Notes: generated by a model not told the origin, from the letters alone. A DNA stretch of 64,000 nucleotides from Burkholderia multivorans ATCC BAA-247 (GCF_000959525.1 NZ_CP009832.1:682001-746000); one strand, 5' to 3'; positions 37,648-50,249 are shown, numbered from the stretch's first letter. Translations and numbers: made by a program.

Positions 37648-38655
37648 ATGGCAGCCCCCATTCTCGACCCGAACGCGCCGGCCTTCACGCGGCGCTACAT
37701 GAATCTCGCCGATCCGCGCCTGGGCGCCGCTGCGCTGTTCGCGAGCGACGAATTCTTCGCGCCGAAGGAGCGCATGCTGAACCCCGAGCCGGCCGTGTTC
37801 ATCCCCGGCAAGTACGACGATCACGGCAAGTGGATGGACGGCTGGGAGACGCGCCGCAAGCGCACGACCGGTCACGATTTCTGCGTCGTGCGGCTCGCGC
37901 GGCCGGGCGTGATCCACGGCGTCGACCTCGATACGAGCCACTTCACCGGCAATTTCCCGCCGGCCGCGTCGATCGACGCCTGCTTCGCGGACGGCGACAC
38001 GCCGTCGGACGACGCCGAATGGCACACCATCGTGGCCGCGACGACGCTGCAGGGCAACGCGCATCACTACGTCGAGGTCGCCGATGCGCGGCCGTACACG
38101 CATCTGCGCGTGAACCTGTATCCGGACGGCGGGCTCGCGCGGCTGCGCGTATACGGGCAGCCGCAGCGCGACTGGAGCCGCGTGCCTGCAGGCGAACCGG
38201 TCGATCTGGCCGCGATCGAGAACGGCGCCTATCTGGTCGCCGCGAACAACCAGCACTTCGGTGCCGCCTCGCAGATGCTGATGCCGGGGCGCGGCGCGAA
38301 CATGGGCGACGGCTGGGAGACGCGGCGCCGCCGCGAGCCCGGCAACGACTGGGCGATCGTCGCGCTGGCGCGGCCGGGCATCATCCGGCGCGTCGAAGTC
38401 GATACCGCGTTCTTCAAGGGCAACTTCCCGGACCGCTGTTCGCTGCAGGCCGCGCACGTCACGGGCGGCACCGACGATTCGCTGGTCACGCAGGCGATGT
38501 TCTGGCCCGAACTGCTCGGCGAGCAGAAGCTGTCGATGGACAGCGTGCACACGTTCGACGATCTCGCGGCGCTCGGCCCCGTCACGCACGTGCGCTTCAA
38601 CATCTTCCCGGACGGCGGCGTGTCGCGGCTGCGTCTGTGGGGCGAACCGGCCTGA
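37648..38655 (+). CDS. alc: Allantoicase
   Basis: Hydrolyses allantoate to ureidoglycolate and urea in purine degradation. The 335-aa protein contains two repeated allantoicase domains. The repeat is visible as [29 protein letters not shown] cut short here (near residues 63-91) and [24 protein letters not shown] in the second half, and as [16 protein letters not shown] and [18 protein letters not shown] 37648 with GGAGAC upstream was chosen over ATG 37624. It is followed by allA after 13 bases. Confidence 0.93.
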   Translation: MAAPILDPNAPAFTRRYMNLADPRLGAAALFASDEFFAPKERMLNPEPAVFIPGKYDDHGKWMDGWETRRKRTTGHDFCVVRLARPGVIHGVDLDTSHFTGNFPPAASIDACFADGDTPSDDAEWHTIVAATTLQGNAHHYVEVADARPYTHLRVNLYPDGGLARLRVYGQPQRDWSRVPAGEPVDLAAIENGAYLVAANNQHFGAASQMLMPGRGANMGDGWETRRRREPGNDWAIVALARPGIIRRVEVDTAFFKGNFPDRCSLQAAHVTGGTDDSLVTQAMFWPELLGEQKLSMDSVHTFDDLAALGPVTHVRFNIFPDGGVSRLRLWGEPA

Positions 38656-38668
38656 CGAGGGAGTGGCG

Positions 38669-39193
38669 ATGAGCAGCTTGCATACTCTGCGCGTCGAGCG
38701 TCTGACCCGCGAAGCATTTGCGCCGTTCGGCGACGTGATCGCACTCGAAGGCGCCCGGCATTTCCCGATCAACGGCGGCACGACCGAGCGCTTCCACGAT
38801 CTCGCGAACATCGACGTCTGCGCGGACGGCGGCCGTCCGCTCGTCAGCGTGTTTCGCGCGCAGCCGCGTGCGCTGCCCGTCGCGCTCACGCTGATGGAGC
38901 GCCATCCGCACGGCAGCCAGGCGTTCATTCCGCTGGCGGCGGTGTCGCGCTACGCGGTCGTCGTCGCGCCGGCCGGCGAGTTCCGGCCCGACGCGATGCG
39001 CGCGTTCCTCGCGGAAGGCTGGCAGGGCGTCAACTATGCGAAAGGCGTGTGGCACCATCCGCTGCTCGCGCTCGATGCCGTCAGCGACTTCGTGATCGTC
39101 GATCGCGGCGGCCCGCAGCCGAACTGCGACGAGATCCCGCTCGACGGCGCCTGGGCGCTCGAATTCGAGCCGGCTTGCGCGGGCGCGCTCTGA
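38669..39193 (+). CDS. allA: Ureidoglycolate lyase
   Basis: Splits ureidoglycolate into glyoxylate and urea, the step after allantoicase. The 174-aa cupin-fold protein has RLTREAFAPFGDVIAL, TERFHDLANIDV, LMERHPHGSQAFIPL and YAKGVWHHPLLAL, all typical of AllA. GAGGGA precedes ATG 38669; a GTG at 38663 is also in frame. Glyoxylate and urea are the products of the alc-allA pair. Confidence 0.93.
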   Translation: MSSLHTLRVERLTREAFAPFGDVIALEGARHFPINGGTTERFHDLANIDVCADGGRPLVSVFRAQPRALPVALTLMERHPHGSQAFIPLAAVSRYAVVVAPAGEFRPDAMRAFLAEGWQGVNYAKGVWHHPLLALDAVSDFVIVDRGGPQPNCDEIPLDGAWALEFEPACAGAL

Positions 39194-39220
39194 CGCGCGC
39201 GGCGGCCGAACGGCCGCCGG

Positions 39221-39261
39221 AAAAACAGACGGCCCGGGCGGCGACATGCCGGCCGGGCCGT
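39221..39261 (-). terminator. fur terminator
   Basis: On the minus strand, ACGGCCCGG...CCGGGCCGT (39229-39237 with 39253-39261) is followed by CTGTTTTT. It lies 24 bases beyond the fur stop. A second GC stem at 39201-39218 lacks a T-run. Confidence 0.75.
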
Positions 39262-39284
39262 GTGCGCATCGGCGCTGCTGTCGG

Positions 39285-39713
39285 TCAGTGCTTGCGGTGC
39301 GGGCAGTTTTCGGTGGTGCACGACCCGTACATCGCAAGCGAGTGCTCCTGGAGGCGGAAACCGCGCTCCTTCGCGATCGCCTGCTGGCGGCTTTCGATTT
39401 CGGCGTCGAAGAACTCCTCGACGCGCCCGCAGTCGAGGCAGACGAGGTGGTCGTGGTGCGAGCCTTCGTTCAGCTCGAACACGGCCTTGCCGGATTCGAA
39501 GTTGCTGCGCGACAGCAGGCCGGCCTGCTCGAACTGCGTGAGCACGCGATAGACGGTGGCGAGCCCGATGTCGAGCTGCTCGTTGAGCAGGTTGCGGTAG
39601 ACGTCTTCGGCGGTCAGGTGCCGCACGGGGCTCTGCTGGAAGATCTCGAGAATCTTGAGGCGCGGTAGGGTGGCCTTTAGCCCGATATTCTTGAGATCCG
39701 TCGGATTGGTCAT
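39285..39713 (-). CDS. fur: Ferric uptake regulator Fur
   Basis: Iron-dependent repressor of uptake genes. The 142-aa protein has the N-terminal winged helix ([49 protein letters not shown]) and the dimerisation/metal domain with [20 protein letters not shown] and the C-terminal ENCPHRKH. The metal-binding His and Cys residues are intact. It is divergent from bamE, as in other betaproteobacteria. No convincing Fur box was seen in the gap. Confidence 0.96.
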   Translation of the reverse strand: MTNPTDLKNIGLKATLPRLKILEIFQQSPVRHLTAEDVYRNLLNEQLDIGLATVYRVLTQFEQAGLLSRSNFESGKAVFELNEGSHHDHLVCLDCGRVEEFFDAEIESRQQAIAKERGFRLQEHSLAMYGSCTTENCPHRKH

Positions 39714-39731
39714 GGCTAGGCGTCCCTAGAG

Positions 39732-39737
39732 TACAAT
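39732..39737 (+). promoter_or_regulatory. Candidate bamE -10 element
   Basis: TACAAT lies 119 bases before the chosen bamE start in the fur-bamE gap. The upstream -35 region overlaps the fur start and is not obvious. Confidence 0.35.
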
Positions 39738-39855
39738 GCAGGGCTTCAATGTTACCGGCTTTTCGCCGTTCCAGAAACACGCGCGGCCTGCGACGCGGGC
39801 CAGCACGGTGAGGGAAATGATTCCAGAATCTCTTTCGCACTTTCAGAGGAGCCGC

Positions 39856-40638
39856 ATGCGGAGTGCCATCATCGCTGCCGCCGCCGTTGCCGCGCTGGCT
39901 GGTTGTTCGTCGTACGACAGCGTGACGCAGCGCATCGCGCAGAGCATCACGCCTTATCGGATCACCGTCGTGCAAGGCAACTTCGTGTCGCAGGAGAAGG
40001 CCGCGCAACTGCAGACCGGCATGACGCGCGAGCAGGTCCGCGCGCTGCTCGGCACGCCGCTGCTGACGGACATGTTCCACGCCGACCGCTGGGATTACCT
40101 GTTCTACTTCAAGCGCGGCTCGACGTCGGTCGTCCAGCAGCGCGATCTCGTGCTGACGTTCTCGGGCGATCGCCTCGCGAGCTGGACCGGTGCCGAGAAT
40201 CTGCCGTCCGAGCTCGATCTGCTCGCCGACATCGACGGCGACCGCCGCGGCAAGAAAGCGGCGAAGGACAAGGCGGCCGCCGCCGCGGCCGCGAGCGGCG
40301 CGAGTGCGGTCACGACGGCAAGCGCGCCGACGTCGGTCGGCGAGGTCGTCGATCAGGATGCGAACGCGCGGGCGGCGCGCGCGGCTAACCGCGCGACCAA
40401 TCAGGTCTCCGGCCAGGGCTCCGCTACGCGGCACTTCACGCCGTCCGCGCAGGCATCGGGCGGTGCGCCGGTGCCGGGCGGCCAGCCGCCGGGCGCCGTG
40501 CCGGCGATCCAGCCGCAGTTCCAGTTCCATCGGCCTCCGCAGCCGAACGTCTCGAACGAAGCGGCGCCGCCGGTCGGCCCGCAAGGGTCCGACACGCTGC
40601 AGAACCAGCCGCTCACCGCACCCGCGCAGTCGCAGTAA
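39856..40638 (+). CDS. bamE: Outer membrane assembly lipoprotein BamE
   Basis: Lipoprotein subunit of the BAM complex that inserts beta-barrel proteins. From ATG 39856 (GAGGAG five bases upstream) it starts with a lipoprotein signal, MRSAIIAAAAVAALAGC, Cys17. The SmpA/OmlA domain follows: GNFVSQEKAAQLQTGMTREQV, ALLGTPLLTDMFHADRWDYLF and LVLTFSGDRL. The usual BamE is about 110-180 aa; here it has a long C-terminal extension rich in Ala, Gln and Pro (from about residue 125), likely disordered. Upstream ATG 39817 would hide the signal sequence and was rejected. Confidence 0.92.
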   Translation: MRSAIIAAAAVAALAGCSSYDSVTQRIAQSITPYRITVVQGNFVSQEKAAQLQTGMTREQVRALLGTPLLTDMFHADRWDYLFYFKRGSTSVVQQRDLVLTFSGDRLASWTGAENLPSELDLLADIDGDRRGKKAAKDKAAAAAAASGASAVTTASAPTSVGEVVDQDANARAARAANRATNQVSGQGSATRHFTPSAQASGGAPVPGGQPPGAVPAIQPQFQFHRPPQPNVSNEAAPPVGPQGSDTLQNQPLTAPAQSQ

Positions 40639-40703
40639 GCGGCGCGCGCGTGCAACCGGGGCGGCCCGCGCCGCCTGCCTTTAGACCTGTCGTGTAGAAA
40701 GCC

Positions 40704-41501
40704 ATGAAGATTGCGATTGCCGGCGCATCGGGCCGGATGGGCCGGATGCTGATCGAAGCCGTTCTCAACGATGCCGACGCGCAGCTCGTCGGCGCGCTCG
40801 ACCGCGCCGGCTCGCCGTCGCTCGGTCAGGACGCGGGCGCGTTCCTCGGCAAGGATACCGGCGTCAAGCTGACCGACGACATCGACGCGGTGTTCGCGCA
40901 GGCCGACTATCTGATCGACTTCACGCGTCCGGAAGGCACGCTCGCGCACGTCGAGGCCGCGCTGCGCCACGACGTGAAGCTCGTGATCGGCACGACCGGC
41001 TTCACGGCGGAGCAGAAGGCCGTGCTTCATGCGGCCGCCGAGAAAGTCGCGATCGTGTTCGCGGCCAACATGAGCGTCGGCGTCAACGTCACGCTGAAGC
41101 TGCTCGAATTCGCGGCGAAGCACTTCTCGCACGGCTACGACATCGAAATCATCGAGGCGCACCACCGCCACAAGGTCGACGCGCCGTCGGGCACCGCGCT
41201 GATGATGGGCGAAGCCGTCGCCGGCGCACTCGGCCGCTCGCTCGACGACTGCGCGGTGTACGGGCGCCACGGTGTGACGGGCGAACGCGATCCGTCGACG
41301 ATCGGCTTCGCGGCCGTGCGCGGCGGCGACATCGTCGGCGATCACACGGTGCTGTTCGCCGGCATCGGCGAGCGGATCGAGATTACCCACAAGTCGTCGA
41401 GCCGCGTGTCGTACGCGCAGGGCGCGCTGCGTGCCGTGCGCTTCCTGTCGGCGCGCGATACGGGCCTGTTCGACATGCAGGACGTGCTCGGCCTGCGCTG
41501 A
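40704..41501 (+). CDS. dapB: 4-hydroxy-tetrahydrodipicolinate reductase
   Basis: NAD(P)H-dependent reductase in lysine and diaminopimelate synthesis. The 265-aa protein has the nucleotide loop [33 protein letters not shown] and the active-site [29 protein letters not shown] near the C-terminus is conserved. It stands 65 bases after bamE. Confidence 0.96.
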   Translation: MKIAIAGASGRMGRMLIEAVLNDADAQLVGALDRAGSPSLGQDAGAFLGKDTGVKLTDDIDAVFAQADYLIDFTRPEGTLAHVEAALRHDVKLVIGTTGFTAEQKAVLHAAAEKVAIVFAANMSVGVNVTLKLLEFAAKHFSHGYDIEIIEAHHRHKVDAPSGTALMMGEAVAGALGRSLDDCAVYGRHGVTGERDPSTIGFAAVRGGDIVGDHTVLFAGIGERIEITHKSSSRVSYAQGALRAVRFLSARDTGLFDMQDVLGLR

Positions 41502-41518
41502 CGCGACGGGGAACCCCG

Positions 41519-42187
41519 ATGGCCATTCCCACCGGCGTTGTCCACTACCTCGAAAGCGGCGATGCGATCACGCACGCCGTCGCCTACGTGCTGCTGGCGA
41601 TGTCGATCGCCAGCTGGTGCTTCCTCTTGATGAAGGCATGGCTGCTCGTGCGCGCGAAGCGGCAGGGGCCACGTGCGCTCGCGGCGTTCTGGCGCGCGTC
41701 GTCGCTCGAGTCGGGCATCGCCGCCCTGGCCGGTGCCGATCGCGAGCGCGTGTTCGTGCCGCTCGCGGAGGCCGCGCGCGACGCGGCCGACGAACATGAG
41801 CCGGCCGCGCTGGCCGCGCGCGTCGAGCGCAGCGAACGCGTGCTGCGCGCGCTGCGTCATGCGATGCTGCGCTCGCAGCGGCGCCTCGAATTCGGTCAGG
41901 TGCTGCTCGCGTCGATCGGCAGCACGGCGCCGTTCGTCGGGCTGCTCGGCACCGTATGGGGCATCTACCATGCGCTCGGCAGCATCGCCGCGAGCGGGCA
42001 GGCGCAGATCGAGAACGTCGCGGGGCCGGTCGGCGAAGCGCTGATCATGACCGCGTTCGGGCTCGTCGTCGCGATTCCGGCCGTGCTCGCGTACAACATC
42101 CTCGGGCGGCTCGTCCGGCAACTCGCCGAGGAACTCGACGGCTTCGCGCGCGATCTGCACGTGTTCGTCTGCGCGCAGCCCGCGTGA
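41519..42187 (+). CDS. exbB: MotA/TolQ/ExbB proton channel protein
   Basis: A 222-aa inner-membrane protein with three membrane segments (VLLAMSIASWCFLLMKAWLL, LGQVLLASIGSTAPFVGLLG region, and ALIMTAFGLVVAIPAVLAYNIL). The family motif GLLGTVWGIYHALGSIA is present. With ExbD it forms a proton-driven motor for TonB- or Tol-type energy transfer. No tonB gene is adjacent, so ExbB versus TolQ is a best guess. It lies 17 bases after dapB. Confidence 0.88.
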   Translation: MAIPTGVVHYLESGDAITHAVAYVLLAMSIASWCFLLMKAWLLVRAKRQGPRALAAFWRASSLESGIAALAGADRERVFVPLAEAARDAADEHEPAALAARVERSERVLRALRHAMLRSQRRLEFGQVLLASIGSTAPFVGLLGTVWGIYHALGSIAASGQAQIENVAGPVGEALIMTAFGLVVAIPAVLAYNILGRLVRQLAEELDGFARDLHVFVCAQPA

Positions 42188-42211
42188 CGCCCGCTTCCCG
42201 GAGGAACGCTC

Positions 42212-42673
42212 ATGGCATTCGGCGGACTCGAGCACCACAAGACGTCCGCGCCGATGGCGGAGATCAACATGACGCCGCTGATCGACGTGATGCTCGTGCT
42301 GCTCGTCATCTTCATCATCACCGCGCCGCTGATGACGCACGCGATCCGGCTCGACTTGCCGAAGGTCGCGGCAAGCGTCGCGCGCGACACGCCGCAGTCG
42401 GTCACGCTGTCGATCGACGATGCGGGCAAGCTGTACTGGAACGACACGCCGATCGCGCTCGAGGCGCTGCCCGCGCGCTTCCGGCAGGCCGCCGCGAGCG
42501 CTGCGCCGCCCGAGCTGCGGCTGCGCGCGTCGCGCGCGACGCGCTACGACGTGATCGCGCAGGTGATGGGCGCCGCGCAGGCCGCGGGCCTCACGCGAAT
42601 CGGCTTCGTCACCGACATGCCGCCCGCCGGCACCGCAGGGCCGGCCGCGCCCGCTGCGCCGGCCGCGCACTGA
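42212..42673 (+). CDS. exbD: ExbD/TolR family biopolymer transport protein
   Basis: A 153-aa protein with one N-terminal membrane segment carrying the essential Asp (MAEINMTPLIDVMLVLLVIFIITAP cut by position, about residues 16-40). The periplasmic domain follows, with VTLSIDDAGKLYWND. The last 20 residues are Ala/Pro-rich. GGAGG precedes the ATG. It pairs with the exbB gene upstream. Confidence 0.9.
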   Translation: MAFGGLEHHKTSAPMAEINMTPLIDVMLVLLVIFIITAPLMTHAIRLDLPKVAASVARDTPQSVTLSIDDAGKLYWNDTPIALEALPARFRQAAASAAPPELRLRASRATRYDVIAQVMGAAQAAGLTRIGFVTDMPPAGTAGPAAPAAPAAH

Positions 42674-42753
42674 CGCCGCCCGCAGCGCTCGTGGCCGTCG
42701 CGGCCGCGATGCGCGATGCCCGCGACACCGGCCTTACGCGCCGGCGCGGGCGG

Positions 42754-45542
<2,789 letters not shown>

Positions 45543-45580
45543 CGGCCGCCGGCCGTCGGGCGTACACAGAAGGAGCGAAG

Positions 45581-46132
45581 GTGATCCGCAGATCGTTTTT
45601 GATGCTCGTCGGCAGCGCGGTCGCGCTGTCCGCATGCGGTTTCCAGTTGCGCGGCCAGCAGGACTACGCGTTCAAGCACCTGCTGATCGCCGGTGCGCCG
45701 GCGCCGGTGTCGGCGCGGCTCACGCGCCTCGTCGAGGGCGGCAGCGACACGAAGATCGTCAAGTCTATCGACGATGCCGATGCCGTGCTGCGCATGTGGG
45801 AGTCGCGCGGCCAGAACACGCTGACGCTGAACCAGTACGGTTCCGCGCAGGAATATGCGCTGTTCTACACGCTGAACTACACGCTGACGAGCAAGGACGG
45901 CACCGTGCTGATTCCGCCGAGCGCGATCGCGCTGAACCGCGCGATGACGTACAGCGACCAGTACACGAACGCGAAGGCGCAGGAAGCGGACATCCTGTAC
46001 GCGGACATGCAGAACGACGCGGTCGATCAGCTGATGCGCCGCCTCGCGATCGTGCATTCGCTGACGCCGCGTCCGGAAGACGTGGTGCCGGGCGTCGCGC
46101 CGCGCGCGCCGCTGCCGCCGCCGCCGCTTTGA
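45581..46132 (+). CDS. lptE: LPS-assembly lipoprotein LptE
   Basis: Outer-membrane lipoprotein that plugs LptD for LPS export. From GTG 45581 (AAGGAGCG upstream) the 183-aa protein has the signal VIRRSFLMLVGSAVALSAC with Cys19, then GFQLRGQQDYAF, the typical LptE start. The tail is Pro-rich. It lies 38 bases after leuS, the conserved order in proteobacteria. Confidence 0.93.
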   Translation: MIRRSFLMLVGSAVALSACGFQLRGQQDYAFKHLLIAGAPAPVSARLTRLVEGGSDTKIVKSIDDADAVLRMWESRGQNTLTLNQYGSAQEYALFYTLNYTLTSKDGTVLIPPSAIALNRAMTYSDQYTNAKAQEADILYADMQNDAVDQLMRRLAIVHSLTPRPEDVVPGVAPRAPLPPPPL

Positions 46133-46150
46133 TCCCCGCCGCACGCACCG

Positions 46151-47245
46151 ATGCAATTGCGACTTGATGCACTGGAGCCGCACCTCGCGAAGGGGTTGGC
46201 CGGGCTCTACACCGTCTACGGCGACGAGCCGCTGCTCGCGCAGGAGGCGTGCGACCGCATTCGCGCGGCCGCGCGCGCGGCCGGCTTCACCGAGCGTTCG
46301 GTGCATACGGTCGAGCGCGGCTTCGACTGGAGCGTGCTGCTCGGCGCGACGCAGGCGATGTCGCTGTTCGGCGAGCGCCAGCTGATCGAGCTGCGTATTC
46401 CGTCGGGCAAGCCGGGCAAGGAAGGGGCCGACGCGCTGAAGGCGCTGGCGGCCGCCGACAATCCCGATGCGCTGATGCTCGTCACGCTGCCGCGTCTGGA
46501 TGCGGCCACGCAGAAGTCCGCGTGGTTCACCGCGCTGCAGAACGGTGGCGTCGCGCTGAAGATCGATCCGGTCGACCGCGCGCAGCTGCCGAACTGGATC
46601 GGCCAGCGTCTCGCGATGCAGGGGCAGCGCGTCGCGCCCGGCGACGACGGCCGGCGCGCACTGCAGTTCATCGCCGAGCGCGTCGAGGGCAACCTGCTCG
46701 CGGCGCATCAGGAAATCCAGAAGCTCGGGCTGCTCTATCCGCAGGGCGTGCTGTCGTTCGAGCAGGTGCACGATGCCGTGCTGAACGTTGCGCGCTACGA
46801 CGTGTTCAAGCTGAACGAAGCGATGCTTGCCGGCGACGCCGCGCGGCTCGCGCGGATGATCGACGGGCTCAAGGGCGAGGGCGAGGCGATCGTGCTCGTG
46901 ATGTGGGCCGTCGTCGAGGAGTTGCGCACGCTGCTGCGGATCAAGCGCGGCACCGCGGCCGGCAAGCCGCTCGCGACGCTGCTGCGCGAGAACCGCGTAT
47001 GGGGCCCGCGCGAGCGGCTGATCGGTCCGGCGCTGAACCGCGTGTCCGAAGCCGTGCTCGAAAAGGCGCTCGCGTTTGCCGCGAAGCTCGACCGGCAGGT
47101 CAAGGGTCTCGCCGCCGTGACGCCCGGCCGCCGCACGCACGACGATCCGCCGCCCGATCCGTGGGACGGGCTGTTTCAGCTTGCGATGACGGTCGCCGGG
47201 CCGCAGCACGAGCGACCGCCGACCGCGGGTCGCGTGCGGCGTTAG
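46151..47245 (+). CDS. holA: DNA polymerase III delta subunit
   Basis: Clamp-loader subunit that opens the sliding clamp. The 364-aa protein has [21 protein letters not shown] at the start, [20 protein letters not shown] and [20 protein letters not shown], matching the HolA pattern. The C-terminal 40 residues are basic and Pro-rich and go beyond the usual length. It follows lptE by 18 bases. Confidence 0.94.
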   Translation: MQLRLDALEPHLAKGLAGLYTVYGDEPLLAQEACDRIRAAARAAGFTERSVHTVERGFDWSVLLGATQAMSLFGERQLIELRIPSGKPGKEGADALKALAAADNPDALMLVTLPRLDAATQKSAWFTALQNGGVALKIDPVDRAQLPNWIGQRLAMQGQRVAPGDDGRRALQFIAERVEGNLLAAHQEIQKLGLLYPQGVLSFEQVHDAVLNVARYDVFKLNEAMLAGDAARLARMIDGLKGEGEAIVLVMWAVVEELRTLLRIKRGTAAGKPLATLLRENRVWGPRERLIGPALNRVSEAVLEKALAFAAKLDRQVKGLAAVTPGRRTHDDPPPDPWDGLFQLAMTVAGPQHERPPTAGRVRR

Positions 47246-47393
47246 GTCCCGTTCCGGGCCTCAGCGTACGCATCGCAACCCGCTTACAATGCTCCGAAGC
47301 TGGCGCAGCCTGCCCGCTGCCGCACCGGGCGCCGCGCCACGCCAGCCCCACGAATTCATGCCGCGCCACGCGGCTCGCTTCTCGAGTCACACG

Positions 47394-48665
47394 ATGGACA
47401 TCGATCAGTACATGACCGACCTGGGCCGCCGCGCCCGGCACGCGTCGCGCGCGATGGCGCGCGCCAGCACCGCCGCGAAGAACGCGGCGCTCGAGGCCGT
47501 CGCGCGCGCGATCGAGCGCGATGCGCAGGCGCTGAAGGACGCGAACGCGCGCGACGTCGCGCGGGCGCGCGAAAAGGGGCTCGATGCGGCGTTCGTCGAT
47601 CGGCTGACGCTGTCCGACAAGGCACTGAAGACGATGGTCGAAGGGCTGCGCCAGGTCGCGTCGCTGCCGGACCCGATCGGCGAGATCGGCAATCTGAAGT
47701 ACCGTCCGAGCGGGATCCAGGTCGGTCAGATGCGCGTGCCGCTCGGCGTGATCGGGATCATCTACGAGTCGCGCCCGAACGTGACGATCGACGCGGCCGC
47801 ACTGTGCCTGAAATCGGGCAATGCGACGATCCTGCGCGGTGGCTCGGAAGCGCTCGAATCGAACACCGCGCTCGCGAAACTGATCGGCGAAGGGCTCGCG
47901 GCGGCCGGGCTGCCGCACGATGCGGTGCAGGTCGTCGAGACGGCCGATCGCGCGGCCGTCGGCAAGCTGATCACGATGACCGAATACGTCGACGTGATCG
48001 TGCCGCGCGGCGGCAAGAGCCTGATCGAGCGGCTGATCAACGAAGCGCGCGTGCCGATGATCAAGCACCTCGACGGCATCTGCCACGTCTACGTCGACGA
48101 TCGCGCGGATCTCGACAAGGCGCTGACCGTCTGCGACAACGCGAAGACGCACCGCTACGGCACCTGCAATACGATGGAGACGCTGCTCGTCGCGAGCGGC
48201 ATCGCGGCGAAGGTGCTGCCGCCGCTCGGCAAGCTGTATCGCGACAAGCAGGTCGAGCTGCGCGTCGATGCGGCCGCGCGCGCGGTGCTCGCCGATGCGG
48301 GCGTCGGCCCGCTCGTCGACGCGACCGAAGAAGACTGGCACACCGAATATCTCGCGCCGGTGCTCGCGATCAAGATCGTCGACGGGCTCGATGCGGCGAT
48401 CGAGCACATCAACCATTACGGCTCGCATCATACCGATGCGATCGTCACCGAGGATCACGACCGTGCGATGCGCTTCCTGCGTGAAGTCGATTCGGCGAGC
48501 GTGATGGTCAACGCGTCGACGCGGTTCGCGGACGGCTTCGAGTTCGGCCTCGGCGCCGAGATCGGCATCTCGAACGACAAGCTGCACGCGCGCGGCCCCG
48601 TCGGCCTCGAAGGGCTGACGTCGCTGAAGTACGTGGTGCTGGGGCACGGCGAAGGCCGGCAGTAA
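47394..48665 (+). CDS. proA: Gamma-glutamyl phosphate reductase
   Basis: NADPH-dependent second step of proline synthesis. The 423-aa protein has the signature [25 protein letters not shown] cut short here (about 121-145), the active Cys in [13 protein letters not shown], and [14 protein letters not shown] near the end. ATG 47394 gives the standard start; in-frame ATG 47289 upstream adds 35 unconserved residues. Confidence 0.96.
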   Translation: MDIDQYMTDLGRRARHASRAMARASTAAKNAALEAVARAIERDAQALKDANARDVARAREKGLDAAFVDRLTLSDKALKTMVEGLRQVASLPDPIGEIGNLKYRPSGIQVGQMRVPLGVIGIIYESRPNVTIDAAALCLKSGNATILRGGSEALESNTALAKLIGEGLAAAGLPHDAVQVVETADRAAVGKLITMTEYVDVIVPRGGKSLIERLINEARVPMIKHLDGICHVYVDDRADLDKALTVCDNAKTHRYGTCNTMETLLVASGIAAKVLPPLGKLYRDKQVELRVDAAARAVLADAGVGPLVDATEEDWHTEYLAPVLAIKIVDGLDAAIEHINHYGSHHTDAIVTEDHDRAMRFLREVDSASVMVNASTRFADGFEFGLGAEIGISNDKLHARGPVGLEGLTSLKYVVLGHGEGRQ

Positions 48666-48686
48666 CGCGAAGCGAGGCGCAAACCG

Positions 48687-49109
48687 ATGGCGATGCTCTG
48701 GATCAAGACCTTCCATATCGTTCTGATCGCCGCGTGGTTCGCGGGCCTGTTCTATCTGCCGCGCATCTACGTGAACCTCGCGATGGAAACCGATCCGGCC
48801 GCGGTGCGCCGGCTGCTGCTGATGGCGCGCAAGCTGTTTCGCTTCATGACGTTCATTGCGGTGCCGGCGCTCGCATGCGGCTTGTGGCTCTGGCTCGTGA
48901 TCGGCATCGGACAGGGGCAAGGCTGGATTCACGCGAAGGTGACGGTCGTGCTGCTGCTGATCGTCTATCACGCGTACTGCGGGCATCTGCTGAAGGTGTT
49001 CGAGCGCGGCGAGAACCGTCGCACCGACAAGTGGTATCGCGTGTTCAACGAACTGCCGGTGCTCGGCATGCTGGCTGCGGTCGCGCTGGTCGTGATCAAG
49101 CCGTTCTGA
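48687..49109 (+). CDS. hemJ: HemJ/CopD-type membrane protein, likely protoporphyrinogen oxidase
   Basis: A 140-aa protein with four hydrophobic segments. It has the HemJ-like N-terminus WIKTFHIVLIAAWFAGLFYLPRI (His at residue 10) and WIHAKVTVVLLLIVYHAYCGH with the conserved Lys. HemJ oxidises protoporphyrinogen IX in haem synthesis. The assignment rests on these motifs; copper-related annotation of the same family (CopD) is an alternative. It is probably cotranscribed with proA. Confidence 0.8.
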   Translation: MAMLWIKTFHIVLIAAWFAGLFYLPRIYVNLAMETDPAAVRRLLLMARKLFRFMTFIAVPALACGLWLWLVIGIGQGQGWIHAKVTVVLLLIVYHAYCGHLLKVFERGENRRTDKWYRVFNELPVLGMLAAVALVVIKPF

Positions 49110-49140
49110 GCGGCGCAGGCCGACGATACGCGGCAAGCGC

Positions 49141-49170
49141 ACGGCGCCCTTCGGGGCGCCGTTTGTTTTT
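49141..49170 (+). terminator. Terminator after hemJ
   Basis: ACGGCGCCC-TTCG-GGGCGCCGT is followed by TTGTTTTT. It lies 31 bases after hemJ and faces the convergent hexR gene. Confidence 0.88.
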
Positions 49171-49190
49171 GCGTCGTGCGCGGCGAGCCC

Positions 49191-50039
49191 TCAGTCCTTC
49201 GCGCCGTCGTCGATCCGGCGGCGCGTGATCGCTTCCTTCGCGCGGCCGACGCGTTCCATCAGCGCCGGCCCGCGCGACAGCGCGACGCCGACCGCGAGGA
49301 TGTCGCCGATCGCGAGGTGCGACATGCGCGACGTCATCGGCGAAAACACGTCGGTTTCCTCCGCGATGTTCGATGCGAGGCTGACGGTCGCGAGCTTCGC
49401 GAGCGGCGAGTGGCTGTGCGTGATCGCGACGACCTTCGCGCCGCACGCGAGCGCCGCACGCGCCGCGTCGACGATGTCGCGCGTGCGGCCCGTGTTCGAG
49501 ATTGCGACGACGACGTCCTGCGGGCCGAGCAGCGCGGCCGACATCGAGAACGTGTGCGGATCCGAATACGCGACGCTCGGCACGCCGAGCCGGAAGAACT
49601 TGTGCTGGATGTCCTGCGCGGCGATGCCCGAGCCGCCCGCACCGTAGAACTCGATGCGCGACGCATTCGACAGCAGCGCGATCGCCTCGGCGACGCTGCC
49701 GGCCGACAGGCTGTTGCGCACCTCGATCAGCGCGCCGATCGTGCGATCGAACACCTTGCCGATGATGCCGGGCGCCGGCTCGTCGGGTTCGACGTCGCGA
49801 TAGACCGACGACACGCCGGGCGCGACGCTCTGCGCGAGCCGGATCTTGAACTCACGAAAGCCGCTGCAGCCGAGTGCCTGGCAGAAGCGCGCGATCGTCG
49901 GCTGGCTGACGCCCGCGCGTGCCGACAGCTCGGTCATCGCGAGGTCGAGCACCTCGCGCGGCGCGGCGAGAATGTAGTCGGCGAGCTTGCGCTCGGACGG
50001 GCGCAGTTCGGCGCGGATCGCTTCGATACGGGGCAACAT
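49191..50039 (-). CDS. hexR: HexR-type RpiR-family regulator
   Basis: A 282-aa regulator with an N-terminal RpiR helix-turn-helix (LRPSERKLADYILAAP, LSARAGVSQPTIARFCQALG) and a C-terminal SIS sugar-phosphate domain (IEFYGAGGSGIAAQDIQHKF, AISNTGRTRDIVDAAR). HexR proteins are released from DNA by 2-keto-3-deoxy-6-phosphogluconate. Its position divergent from edd-eda, with two palindromes in between, fits this role well. Confidence 0.93.
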   Translation of the reverse strand: MLPRIEAIRAELRPSERKLADYILAAPREVLDLAMTELSARAGVSQPTIARFCQALGCSGFREFKIRLAQSVAPGVSSVYRDVEPDEPAPGIIGKVFDRTIGALIEVRNSLSAGSVAEAIALLSNASRIEFYGAGGSGIAAQDIQHKFFRLGVPSVAYSDPHTFSMSAALLGPQDVVVAISNTGRTRDIVDAARAALACGAKVVAITHSHSPLAKLATVSLASNIAEETDVFSPMTSRMSHLAIGDILAVGVALSRGPALMERVGRAKEAITRRRIDDGAKD

Positions 50040-50091
50040 GGGGCAGAGGCAGGAAATCGGGTTCGGATGAGCGAGTGTATCGCAGTCGAAT

Positions 50092-50106
50092 TGTAGAAAA
50101 TCTACA
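50092..50106. promoter_or_regulatory. HexR operator next to hexR
   Basis: TGTAGAAAATCTACA is a perfect palindrome with the TGTA...TACA ends of HexR sites. It lies 53 bases upstream of the hexR start, fitting autoregulation. Confidence 0.8.
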
Positions 50107-50234
50107 TGAAAATGCTAGCGGAAACCGCACGGTTTGCCGCGAGAGGCGATCATCTGGATAAGGGTTTTCACTAATATGGTATTGGCTCTTAGCGGGAATG
50201 CGCGTTGCACGACGACGAAACCGCATTGCGCGTG

Positions 50235-50249
50235 TGTAGTTTTTCTACT
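50235..50249. promoter_or_regulatory. HexR operator next to edd
   Basis: TGTAGTTTTTCTACT is a near-perfect palindrome of the same type as 50092-50106. It lies 82 bases before edd, in its likely promoter region. Confidence 0.8.
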
